Below, piece by piece: positions 1-5,734 of a stretch of DNA of 7,170 nt. Within the stretch, counting starts at the first letter, position 1; each line of letters opens with the position of its first letter. This DNA is from JBKJVQ01 sp046717125. Lineage in GTDB: Bacteria; Pseudomonadota; Alphaproteobacteria; Rhizobiales; Methyloligellaceae. The DNA is taken from the NCBI GenBank assembly GCA_046717125.1, contig JBKJVQ010000219.1, positions 1-7,170 on the forward strand, read 5' to 3'. A program made the translations under genes and the position numbers. Below the pieces are notes generated by a model, which worked only from the letters and a program-made list of their open reading frames with translations, was not told the origin of the DNA and searched no databases.

Positions 1-68
1 CGTGTGAGGCACCCGCGTTTGCTGGCGGGCTCGTCACGGGACGCCGACGCTGGACCTGACGCGTCACT

Positions 69-251
69 CTACCGTGAGCACTTCCAGCGCTTGATGATGT
101 AGTCGGGGTGCTCGGTTTGCCAGCGCACGAGCTGGAACTGGCCTTCGCGCATACAGGCGTTCATGCCGGCAGGCTCGTCGAACGGAACCTTGATTTCCTG
201 GCACTTTTCCGGCGTGGCGACGAGGCACGCAAAGATAAGTATCTCCAACAT
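69..251 (-). CDS. Small conserved-looking cysteine-containing protein of unknown function
   Basis: A 60-residue protein. It opens with a hydrophobic stretch (residues 2-12, MLEILIFACLVA), followed by a polar body with Cys9, Cys17, Cys33 and Cys58, Trp44 and Trp56, and the C-terminal pattern EHPDYIIKRWKC. I recall similar small proteins in Hyphomicrobiales, with a C(M)-x-G-Q motif in the middle and an HP-x(3)-(I/V)-KRW-x-C end, annotated as hypothetical; that is memory, not a search. The residue pattern looks like real protein, unlike the arginine-rich shadow frames around it. The start at ATG 251 removes 15 upstream residues (from 296) that do not fit the pattern; no strong ribosome binding site precedes it. 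It lies 118 bp downstream of fabI on the same strand and could be the last gene of that transcript. The short N-terminal stretch could be a weak signal or simply the first strand of a small domain. Function unknown. Confidence 0.62.
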   Translation of the reverse strand: MLEILIFACLVATPEKCQEIKVPFDEPAGMNACMREGQFQLVRWQTEHPDYIIKRWKCSR

Positions 252-369
252 TGGGCTTTGTCCGCAGGGTTGAGGCTGCCGGTATCGTAAACCCACGCAA
301 TCTCTCGTGCGCTGCTCATCTCGCCACGTATCCCGATCGTGATCGGCGGCGCAATCGGAGCAGAAACGG

Positions 370-1260
370 CTATTGCGCGGCTTCCCGCGGCGTCTGTTCG
401 GCGTCTGCCTCGACGGTCGCGTCGAGCCCCTTGAGGGCGGCGAGATGGGGCATGGCGATCACGTTGTATCCGCAATCGACGTAATGCACTTCGCCCGTCA
501 CCGCCCCAGCCAGATCGGAAAGCAGATAGAGCGCGCCGCCGCCGACCTCGTCGAGCGTGGGCGAACGGCGCATCGGGGCATAGGCGCGCTGGTAGTTGAA
601 CAGCACGCGCGCATCCGAGATGCCTGCCCCGGCCAGCGTCCGCATCGGTCCTGCGGACAGCGCGTTGACGCGGACACCCTTCTCGCCGAAGTCGCAGGCG
701 AGATAGCGCACGGAGGCTTCGAGCGCGGCCTTGGCGACGCCCATCACGTTGTAGGACGGAACCACGCGCATCGAGCCGCCATAGGTAAGGGTCAGGAGCG
801 ATCCGCCATTCGGCATCAGGGCGGCCGCGCGCCGCGCGATCTCTGTGAACGAGAAACACGAGATCACCATTGTGTGCGAGAAATTCTCGCGCGTGGTGTC
901 GGCGTAACGGCCCTTCAGCTCGTTGCGGTCGGAGAACGCCAGCGCGTGCACGAGGAAGTCGAGGCTGCCCCATTTTTCCTTCACCGCCGCGAAGACATTG
1001 TCGACGGAGTCCGTGTCCTCGACATCGCACGGTACGATGATCTCCGCGTCCATGGATTTTGCGAGCGGCAGAGCGCGCCGGCCAAAGGCCCCGTCCTGAT
1101 AGGAAAAGCCGAGCTTCGCGCCATGGGCGTGCAGCGCGCGAGCGATGCCCCAGGCGATGGAGCGGTCGTTCGCGACCCCCATGATGAGGCCTCGCTTGCC
1201 TTCCATGAGAGGGCCGGCCGGCTTCACGCTGTGTCCGGATTGATCTTTCAACTCACGCAT
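370..1260 (-). CDS. fabI: Enoyl-[acyl-carrier-protein] reductase (NADH), FabI type
   Basis: Reduces trans-2-enoyl-ACP to acyl-ACP, the last step of each cytosolic fatty acid elongation cycle. The 296-residue protein is an atypical short-chain dehydrogenase. The cofactor-binding segment GVANDRSIAWGIA is at residues 28-40. The catalytic pair Tyr170-x6-Lys177 lies in YNVMGVAK, with the additional family Tyr at 160. The substrate-loop region MRTLAGAGI and the C-terminal VDCGYNVIAMP match the family. E. coli FabI has 262 residues; here about 18 extra precede GKRGLIMG and about 20 follow. ATG 1260 has an AGGGACGGCAGG stretch just upstream; the internal ATG at 1206 (MEGKRG) would give the usual length but lacks such a site. 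It follows fabB by 24 bp, so it is operonic. Ala108 occupies the place of E. coli Gly93, the triclosan-site residue. Identification is firm; the exact start is less so. Confidence 0.96.
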   Translation of the reverse strand: MRELKDQSGHSVKPAGPLMEGKRGLIMGVANDRSIAWGIARALHAHGAKLGFSYQDGAFGRRALPLAKSMDAEIIVPCDVEDTDSVDNVFAAVKEKWGSLDFLVHALAFSDRNELKGRYADTTRENFSHTMVISCFSFTEIARRAAALMPNGGSLLTLTYGGSMRVVPSYNVMGVAKAALEASVRYLACDFGEKGVRVNALSAGPMRTLAGAGISDARVLFNYQRAYAPMRRSPTLDEVGGGALYLLSDLAGAVTGEVHYVDCGYNVIAMPHLAALKGLDATVEADAEQTPREAAQ

Positions 1261-1284
1261 GACCTGCCGTCCCTGTTTGCGGTC

Positions 1285-2505
1285 TCACGCATCATAGCGC
1301 CGAAACACAAGCGTTGCGTTGGTTCCGCCAAATCCAAATGAGTTGGACATGACGCAATCGATCTCTGCTCCGTCCTTCAGTGTGGTCACGATCGGCATGT
1401 CCTCGAACGCCGGATCGAGCCGTTCGATATTCGCCGATGCGGCGACGAAGCGATTGTTCATCATCAGAAGCGAGTAGATGGCTTCCTGCACCCCGGTTGC
1501 GCCGAGCGAATGCCCGGTCAGCGACTTGGTCGCGCTGATCAGCGGAACATCCTTGCCGAACACTTCGCGGATCGCCTCGATTTCCTTGATGTCGCCGATC
1601 GGCGTCGAGGTGGCGTGCGGATTGATATAGTCGATTTTCGTTCCGTTGAGATCCTGCATGGCCATGCGCATGCAGCGCACGGCGCCTTCGCCCGATGGCT
1701 GCACCATGTCGAAACCGTCCGACGTCGCGCCATAGCCCGCGACCTCGCCATGGATGCGCGCGCCGCGCGCTTTCGCATGCTCCAGTTCCTCAAGCACGAG
1801 AACACCCGCCCCGCCCGCGATCACGAAACCGTCGCGGTCCGCATCGTAGGCGCGGCTTGCGCGCTCGGGCGTCGCGTTGAAATCGGACGACATGGCGTTC
1901 ATGGCGTCGAACAGCACGCTCAATGTCCAATCGAGCTCCTCGCCGCCGCCGGCGAAGACGATATCCTGCTTACCCCACTGGATCAGCTCGGCGCCGTTGC
2001 CGATACAATGCGCGGACGTCGAGCAGGCCGACGAGATCGAATAGTTGACGCCCCTGATGTGGAACGGCGTCGCCAGCGTCGCCGAATTGGTCGAGCTCAT
2101 CGCCTTGGGAACCTCGAACGGGCCTACCTTCTTCGGTCCCTTTTCGCGCGTGGTGTCCGCGGCGTCGACGATGGCGCGCGTGGAAGGACCGCCCGACCCC
2201 ATGATCATGCCGGTGCGTTCGTGGCTGACCTCGTCGTCCTCAAGGCCCGCGTCGCGCACGGCCTGTTCCATCGCGATATAATTCCAGGCTGCTCCTGCGC
2301 CCATGAAGCGGCGTGCCTTCCGGTCGACCAGCTCGCGCCAATCGAGCCGCGGCGCGCCGTGAACCTGGCAGCGAAATCCGAGCTTCGCGTAGTCGTCGGC
2401 CTGGACGATCCCAGATTTTCCCTCGCGTAAGGAGGCGAGCACTTCCTGAGTGTTGTTTCCAATCGAGGAAACGATGCCCATGCCGGTTACGACAACGCGT
2501 CTCAT
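1285..2505 (-). CDS. fabB: 3-oxoacyl-[acyl-carrier-protein] synthase I (beta-ketoacyl-ACP synthase I)
   Basis: Condenses malonyl-ACP with acyl-ACP. As FabB it elongates the cis-3-decenoyl-ACP made by FabA and so commits carbon to unsaturated fatty acids. The 406-residue length matches E. coli FabB (406). The active-site Cys161 is in SISSACSTSAHCIG, His297 in NPHATSTPIGD, Lys327 and His332 in TKSLTGHSLGATG, and the glycine-rich end is NSFGFGGTNATLVF (388-401). The SISSACxTSAHCIG signature favours FabB over FabF. The second motif reads HATST where HGTST is commoner, a mild variant. An open frame continues upstream to 2883 but reads through fabA out of frame, so ATG 2505 (MRRVVVTGMG) is the start. 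The ATG shares its A with the fabA stop codon (TAATG), with GGGGA about 8 bases before it, which suggests translational coupling. Confidence 0.97.
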   Translation of the reverse strand: MRRVVVTGMGIVSSIGNNTQEVLASLREGKSGIVQADDYAKLGFRCQVHGAPRLDWRELVDRKARRFMGAGAAWNYIAMEQAVRDAGLEDDEVSHERTGMIMGSGGPSTRAIVDAADTTREKGPKKVGPFEVPKAMSSTNSATLATPFHIRGVNYSISSACSTSAHCIGNGAELIQWGKQDIVFAGGGEELDWTLSVLFDAMNAMSSDFNATPERASRAYDADRDGFVIAGGAGVLVLEELEHAKARGARIHGEVAGYGATSDGFDMVQPSGEGAVRCMRMAMQDLNGTKIDYINPHATSTPIGDIKEIEAIREVFGKDVPLISATKSLTGHSLGATGVQEAIYSLLMMNNRFVAASANIERLDPAFEDMPIVTTLKDGAEIDCVMSNSFGFGGTNATLVFRRYDA

Positions 2506-3089
2506 TAGAGGTCCCCAGAAGGCGTGCCGGCCATCGCGCCGGATGACGACGCCTGGGCAGGCGATTGCATGGATGCGAGCGCCTGCGTTTCGAACAGGCC
2601 GACGCGCAGGTCCCGCGCCACGTAAATGGTGTCGCCGTCTGCCTTGAGGAACCCGTCGCCAGTACCGAGCGTGAATTTGCGCCGGATCACGCGCTTCAGT
2701 TCGACGGCATATTCCAGCTTTTTCATGGTGGGCACCACCATGCCCGAGAACTTGACCTCGCCCACGGATAGCGCGCGGCCCTTGCCGGTCCCGCCGATCC
2801 AGCCGAGGAAAAATCCCAGCATCTGCCACAGCGCATCGAGCCCCAGGCACCCCGGCATGACGGGATCGCCCTGGAAGTGACACGCGAAGAACCAGAGGTC
2901 GGGATTGATGTCGAGCTCAGCCACGATACGTCCGCGGCCATGCGCTCCGCCTTTTTCATCGACCGAAGATATCCGGTCGAACATCAGCATCGGCGGGAGG
3001 GGCAGTTGGGGATTGCCGGGTCCAAAAAGTTCGCCGCGGGCGCAGGCCAGCAGGTCCTCATACTCAAAGCTTGAACGACGCTCCGCCAT
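2505..3089 (-). CDS. fabA: 3-hydroxydecanoyl-[acyl-carrier-protein] dehydratase/isomerase
   Basis: Bifunctional cytosolic enzyme that dehydrates 3-hydroxydecanoyl-ACP and isomerises trans-2- to cis-3-decenoyl-ACP, the branch point to unsaturated fatty acids. Its hot-dog fold carries the catalytic His in CHFQGDPVMPGCLGLDALWQ (His71, with Asp85 on the following helix, counted from ATG 3089). ELDINPDLWFF, GKGRALSVGEVKFSG and DLRVGLFETQALA match FabA along its length. The frame stays open to a TTG at 3119, but the 10 extra residues are not family-like, whereas MAERRSSFEYEDLLACARGELFG is the normal N-terminus. GGAG lies just before ATG 3089, with a short spacer of about 3 bases. The protein is 194 residues against 172 in E. 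coli; the excess is mostly a Ser/Ala/Gly-rich tail after residue 172. It is first in the fabA-fabB-fabI operon and divergent from irr. Confidence 0.97.
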   Translation of the reverse strand: MAERRSSFEYEDLLACARGELFGPGNPQLPLPPMLMFDRISSVDEKGGAHGRGRIVAELDINPDLWFFACHFQGDPVMPGCLGLDALWQMLGFFLGWIGGTGKGRALSVGEVKFSGMVVPTMKKLEYAVELKRVIRRKFTLGTGDGFLKADGDTIYVARDLRVGLFETQALASMQSPAQASSSGAMAGTPSGDL

Positions 3090-3138
3090 GATCTCCGCGC
3101 GGGTTGCTGAAATTGTCAATTAAGCTGCCCCACCCCAA

Positions 3139-3153
3139 AGGAAGGCGCTTCCT
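3139..3153. promoter_or_regulatory. Short dyad upstream of fabA, possible operator
   Basis: Perfect inverted repeat AGGAAG-GCG-CTTCCT, 6-bp arms with a 3-bp centre, about 50 bp upstream of the fabA start in the fabA/irr divergent region. Its size suits a dimeric regulator. No T-tract follows on either strand, so a terminator is unlikely. No recognised consensus matches it. Confidence 0.3.
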
Positions 3154-3201
3154 AACACAGTCGATGGGTGACCGAAAGGCTGCGACCCCGCGGCGGCCAT
3201 A

Positions 3202-3215
3202 CTCCGGTTCCGGAG
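3202..3215. promoter_or_regulatory. Short dyad in the fabA/irr intergenic region, possible operator
   Basis: Perfect inverted repeat CTCCGG-TT-CCGGAG, 6-bp arms with a 2-bp centre. It lies near the middle of the divergent region, about 30 bp upstream of the candidate irr -35 box. A 2-nt centre makes it a poor RNA hairpin, so a protein-binding site is the more natural reading. GC-rich DNA yields such dyads by chance, hence the low confidence. Confidence 0.28.
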
Positions 3216-3244
3216 CGAATTTGCAGCTCTACTCCCGTGCCCTC

Positions 3245-3273
3245 TTGTGTGGGGGCGCGGATCGGATGATAAT
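3245..3273 (+). promoter_or_regulatory. Candidate sigma-70-type promoter for irr
   Basis: TTGTGT (3245-3250), a 17-bp spacer, then GATAAT (3268-3273), in a locally AT-rich patch. The -10 matches the consensus at 5 of 6 positions; the -35 matches only the TTG. Transcription would begin near 3280, giving a leader of about 20 nt before ATG 3301. This also argues against the GTG at 3247 as the irr start, because it would lie upstream of the transcript. Confidence 0.4.
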
Positions 3274-3300
3274 ACGACCATAAATTTCTACAAAGGCGAA

Positions 3301-3732
3301 ATGGCACGGATTGCGATGCACGGGACACGGACACAACTCCACGACAGGCTGAGGGGTGCGGGTCTGCGGCCCACACGGCAGCGACTTGCCTTGGCGCAGC
3401 TCCTGTTCGGGTCGGGCGACCGTCACGTCACCGCAGAGGCGTTGCACGAGGAGGCAATTCGCAACCAGGTGCCGGTATCGCTGGCGACCGTTTACAACAC
3501 GCTGCACCAGTTCACGGCAGCAGGGCTCTTGCGCGAAGTCGCGGTCGAGGGCGCGCGCACGCATTTCGACACGAACACTTCAAACCATTATCATTTCTTC
3601 TGCGAGGATTCCGGCGCGCTGAGCGATATCCCGGAAGGAGAGATAGAGGTCTCGGGTCTGCCGAGTGCTCCCGAGGGCATGCGCATCGCGCGCGTCGACG
3701 TGCTGGTGCGCGTCGCGCCGCAGCGGCGGTAG
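3301..3732 (+). CDS. irr: Iron response regulator Irr (Fur superfamily)
   Basis: Transcription factor of the Fur superfamily. In alphaproteobacteria Irr accumulates under iron limitation, represses haem synthesis and iron-storage genes, and is inactivated or degraded when haem is available. The 143-residue product has an N-terminal winged helix: GLRPTRQRLALAQLLF (21-36), HVTAEALHEEA, and the recognition segment PVSLATVYNTLHQFTAAGLL (58-77), typical of Irr rather than Fur. The dimerisation domain follows, with THFDTN and HYHFF, ending in MRIARVDVLVRV. The haem/metal motif usually written HHH is H96-Y97-H98. No Cys-Pro haem regulatory motif is present near the N-terminus. ATG 3301 is preceded by AAAGG at a short spacing; an upstream GTG at 3247 overlaps the likely promoter. 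It is divergent from fabA and convergent with the SH3-domain gene, 11 bp away. Confidence 0.93.
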   Translation: MARIAMHGTRTQLHDRLRGAGLRPTRQRLALAQLLFGSGDRHVTAEALHEEAIRNQVPVSLATVYNTLHQFTAAGLLREVAVEGARTHFDTNTSNHYHFFCEDSGALSDIPEGEIEVSGLPSAPEGMRIARVDVLVRVAPQRR

Positions 3733-3743
3733 CCGGTTCAGTC

Positions 3744-4358
3744 TTATTGGATCCGCTCGTCCCGGTAGACGCCCCAGAGCCGATCCTGCTTCATCCATCC
3801 CTCGAATTTGTCGAGCGAAAGACGACACCATTCGCCGTCGCAGCTTGTGACGCTGGTCAGAACGCCGGGTTGAAGCTTGGCGACGACCGCGCCGCCTTCG
3901 CTGCGCCCCGCGTAGAGCGGCAGCGAACCGCTCACTTCCTTCACCCAGGGAGAAACGACAGCGGTGCGTCGAGCGCTGAGAAGCCCGCGGAACACCCACC
4001 CCTCGGCCCCTTCCGCGTCACGCACCTTGCGCCAATGACCGAATTCGGCCGTGATCTCCACGGGGAGGCCGGCACGATTGAACACCCAGGCGATACCGTG
4101 CTCGGGCGATGGGCCTTTGCGCACGTTCACGCGGTCGGATTTCAGGCTGACAAAGCGCGGTACGGGCAGGCCGGACGGCTTGTTGGCCGAGCCCGGGCCA
4201 CCGGGCGCATCCTCCTGGGCGGACAGACCGGCCGGAACAAGCAGGCCCATCGCGAGCGCCAGCGCGACGATCGGCGCGCGGACCGCAAAAAATCCAATCA
4301 AATTTGAAAACCCGGCTCGAATCACCTCGCCCCCTTCGCGCAGCACAGTCAACCGCAT
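3744..4358 (-). CDS. Exported SH3-domain protein (bacterial SH3-like, SH3_4/DUF1058 type)
   Basis: Predicted periplasmic or envelope-associated protein of 204 residues. A hydrophobic signal segment (about 28-46, ending AGLSA-Q) is followed by a Pro/Gly-rich linker. Then come two SH3-like repeats. The first (about 68-128) has RFVSLKSDRVNVRKGPS and GAEGWVFRGLLSARR. The second (about 138-195) has SLPLYAGRS, then SCDGEWCRL with Cys173 and Cys178, and FEGWMKQDRLWG. The VNVRKGPS...W...GWV pattern is characteristic of bacterial SH3 domains, which often bind cell-wall peptides; the ligand here is unknown. The start is uncertain: ATG 4358 has GAGG only about 1 base away, while GTG 4325 follows GAAGGGGGCGAG and would leave a normal signal peptide of about 36 residues. 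The end lies 11 bp from the end of irr. I recall this family commonly sitting beside irr and a D-2-hydroxyacid dehydrogenase in Hyphomicrobiales. Confidence 0.87.
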   Translation of the reverse strand: MRLTVLREGGEVIRAGFSNLIGFFAVRAPIVALALAMGLLVPAGLSAQEDAPGGPGSANKPSGLPVPRFVSLKSDRVNVRKGPSPEHGIAWVFNRAGLPVEITAEFGHWRKVRDAEGAEGWVFRGLLSARRTAVVSPWVKEVSGSLPLYAGRSEGGAVVAKLQPGVLTSVTSCDGEWCRLSLDKFEGWMKQDRLWGVYRDERIQ

Positions 4359-4498
4359 GCCTCAAAATGATGAATGGATCGTGGCCATGGGGTGGAACAA
4401 GCATCTTTGTGTCGCGCCGCCTCATCTGTTAGACAGAGCCGCGCCGGTCGCCCCCGGCTGCGTCCTTCGTGAAATCCGCGAGGACCGGCGGCGCGCCC
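4359..4498. other. Intergenic region between SH3 and dehydrogenase genes, left part
   Basis: No convincing gene. An 8-bp inverted repeat CGCCGGTC (4442-4449) / GACCGGCG (4483-4490) encloses a 33-nt GC-rich loop and directly adjoins the palindromic repeat at 4499. No T-tract follows, so it is not an intrinsic terminator. No clear promoter was found for either divergent gene, although both must start in or near this region. Confidence 0.4.
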
Positions 4499-4549
4499 TG
4501 AGCATGATGTCGAATAGTGTGAAGCGGTTTTCGGACCACATCATGCTCA
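4499..4549. repeat. Palindromic intergenic repeat, unit A
   Basis: A perfect 12-bp inverted repeat, TGAGCATGATGT (4499-4510) and ACATCATGCTCA (4538-4549), encloses a 27-nt centre containing GTGTGAAGCGGTTTTCGG. The centre can add a small imperfect inner stem (CGAATA with TTTTCG). I recall very similar GAGCATGATG...GTTTTCGG...CATCATGCTC sequences scattered through intergenic regions of rhizobial genomes. The class assignment is recollection; the dyad itself is seen directly. Confidence 0.72.
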
Positions 4550-4562
4550 AACTCTTGGAAAC

Positions 4563-4610
4563 GATCACGTTCATGACTTTCGTTCGCTTCGACCAAAAGT
4601 CATCGTGATC
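4563..4610. repeat. Palindromic intergenic repeat, unit B
   Basis: Imperfect inverted repeat: GATCACG (4563-4569) plus ATGACTTT (4573-4580) pair with AAAGTCAT (4596-4603) plus CGTGATC (4604-4610), leaving a 3-nt TTC bulge on the left arm and a 15-nt loop. It begins 13 bp after unit A. The right arm contains the GTG (4605) that would otherwise be the furthest-upstream start of the dehydrogenase frame, so that start is unlikely. Confidence 0.65.
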
Positions 4611-4643
4611 CAATCGGATACTCGCCTCGAACCCCCGAACGCC

Positions 4644-5636
4644 ATGACCATGGACCGTGCCCTCGTTATCGTCACGCGCAAGCTCCCCGATGTCGTCGAG
4701 ACACGGATGCGGGAGCTGTTCGACACGCGCCTCAATATCGACGACGCGCCCATGGGCCGCGACGCGCTGATCGACGCCGTCAGACAGGCTGCGGTTCTGG
4801 TTCCGACCGTCACCGACCGGATCGACCGCGCGGTGCTCAGCCAAGCTGGTCCACAACTCAAGCTGATCGCGAATTTCGGCACCGGCGTCGACAACATCGA
4901 TCTTGAGACGGCGCGGAACCGCGGCATCATCGTAACCAATACCCCCGGGGTTCTGACCGAGGACACCGCCGACATGACCATGGCGCTGATCCTTTCCGTG
5001 CCGCGCCGGCTGGCGGAGGGAGCGGCGTTCTTGCGGGGCGCGAACAATCAGTGGCCGGGCTGGTCGCCGACCTGGATGCTCGGACATCGCATCTGGGGCA
5101 AGCGCCTCGGCATCATCGGCATGGGTCGGATTGGTCAGGCGGTCGCGCGCCGCGCCAAGGCGTTCGGATTGCAAATCCACTATCACAACAGGCGGCGCGT
5201 CGCGCCGGAGGTCGAGCGCGCGCTCGAGGCGACCTACTGGGACAGTCTCGACCAGATGCTCGCGCGCATGGACATTATCTCGGTCAATTGTCCGCATACG
5301 CCCGCGACCTATCACCTTCTGTCCGCGCGCAGGCTCGCGCTGCTCAAGCCGGGCGCCTATGTCGTGAACACGGCGCGCGGCGAGGTCATCGACGAGAACG
5401 CGCTCGCACGCATGGTCGAGCGGCACGAGATCGCCGGCGCGGGTCTCGACGTGTTCGAGCACGAGCCGGCCGTCAATCCGAAACTGCTCAAGAGCGATCG
5501 GGTCGTGGTGTTGCCGCATATGGGCTCGGCGACCGTGGAAGGGCGCGTCGACATGGGCGAGAAGGTTATCATCAACATCAAGACCTTCCTCGACGGGCAT
5601 ACGCCGCCCGATCGCGTGCACCTGTCGATGCTCTAG
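4644..5636 (+). CDS. D-2-hydroxyacid dehydrogenase (glyoxylate/hydroxypyruvate reductase or D-glycerate dehydrogenase type)
   Basis: NAD(P)H-dependent cytosolic oxidoreductase reducing 2-oxoacids such as glyoxylate or hydroxypyruvate to D-2-hydroxyacids. From ATG 4644 it has 330 residues, usual for the family. The N-terminal substrate domain carries NFGTGVDNID (77-86) and TEDTADMTMALIL. The Rossmann motif GMGRIG is at 159-164. The catalytic set is Arg245 in NTARGEVID, Glu272/Glu274 in DVFEHEP and His292 in LPHMGSAT. The TRKLP start, the SPTWMLG-H-RIWGKRLGI segment and DMGEKVIINIKTF resemble the rhizobial D-glycerate dehydrogenase group (GyaR/GhrB-like), but exact substrate cannot be read from sequence. 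The frame is open from GTG 4605, which lies in a palindromic repeat and would add 13 atypical residues. ATG 4644 and ATG 4650 are both plausible; neither has a clear ribosome binding site. It is monocistronic as far as visible. Confidence 0.92.
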   Translation: MTMDRALVIVTRKLPDVVETRMRELFDTRLNIDDAPMGRDALIDAVRQAAVLVPTVTDRIDRAVLSQAGPQLKLIANFGTGVDNIDLETARNRGIIVTNTPGVLTEDTADMTMALILSVPRRLAEGAAFLRGANNQWPGWSPTWMLGHRIWGKRLGIIGMGRIGQAVARRAKAFGLQIHYHNRRRVAPEVERALEATYWDSLDQMLARMDIISVNCPHTPATYHLLSARRLALLKPGAYVVNTARGEVIDENALARMVERHEIAGAGLDVFEHEPAVNPKLLKSDRVVVLPHMGSATVEGRVDMGEKVIINIKTFLDGHTPPDRVHLSML

Positions 5637-5734
5637 GGGCTTTGCAGTTGCACTGCCGACTCTTTGGCGAAGCGCCATATTTCCGGCGCGTGGCAGGCGT
5701 TCTTCTCTATCCCCTTTGACGACGGAGACGTTTC

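Noticed and set aside
12..29. CCCGC...GCGGG inverted repeat near the left edge as terminator of the minus-strand genes
   Set aside because: On the minus strand it is followed by GTGCC, not a T-run, and the arms are only 5 bp.
333..346. CCGATC-GT-GATCGG dyad downstream of fabI as terminator
   Set aside because: No T-tract on either strand and a 2-nt centre; it could be an operator but nothing else supports it.
161..1030. Minus-strand frame of 289 codons overlapping fabI and the small gene
   Set aside because: Out-of-frame shadow of fabI, arginine-rich. The short tail at 161-330 shows no better pattern than the frame called at 69-251.
1510..2430. Plus-strand open frame of 306 codons opposite fabB
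   Set aside because: Antisense shadow of fabB. Its composition is arginine-, histidine- and alanine-rich with no recognisable motif.
2506..2883. Upstream extension of the fabB frame by 126 codons
   Set aside because: It overlaps fabA in another frame and is arginine-rich nonsense; FabB starts at ATG 2505.
3114..3119. TTGACA on the minus strand upstream of fabA as a -35 box
   Set aside because: The position 17 bases downstream reads GGAGAT, which is the ribosome binding region, not a -10 element.
3281..3297. AT-rich ATAAATTTCTAC segment as an ICE (Irr) box for autoregulation
   Set aside because: Only one half-site-like TTCTA is present; the inverted partner expected for TTAGAA-N-TTCTAA is absent.
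5644..5656. Inverted repeat GCAGT-TGC-ACTGC after the dehydrogenase stop
   Set aside because: 5-bp arms and no T-tract; expected by chance.
4422..5678. Long minus-strand open frame (418 codons) opposite the dehydrogenase
   Set aside because: It is a shadow of the plus-strand gene caused by high GC. It has no domain pattern and is rich in Arg, His and Asp, while the plus strand has all catalytic motifs.
5665..5682. Hairpin TGGCG-AAG-CGCCA followed by TATTT after the dehydrogenase, as terminator
   Set aside because: The stem is only 5 bp with a 3-nt loop and the T-run is interrupted; too weak to call.
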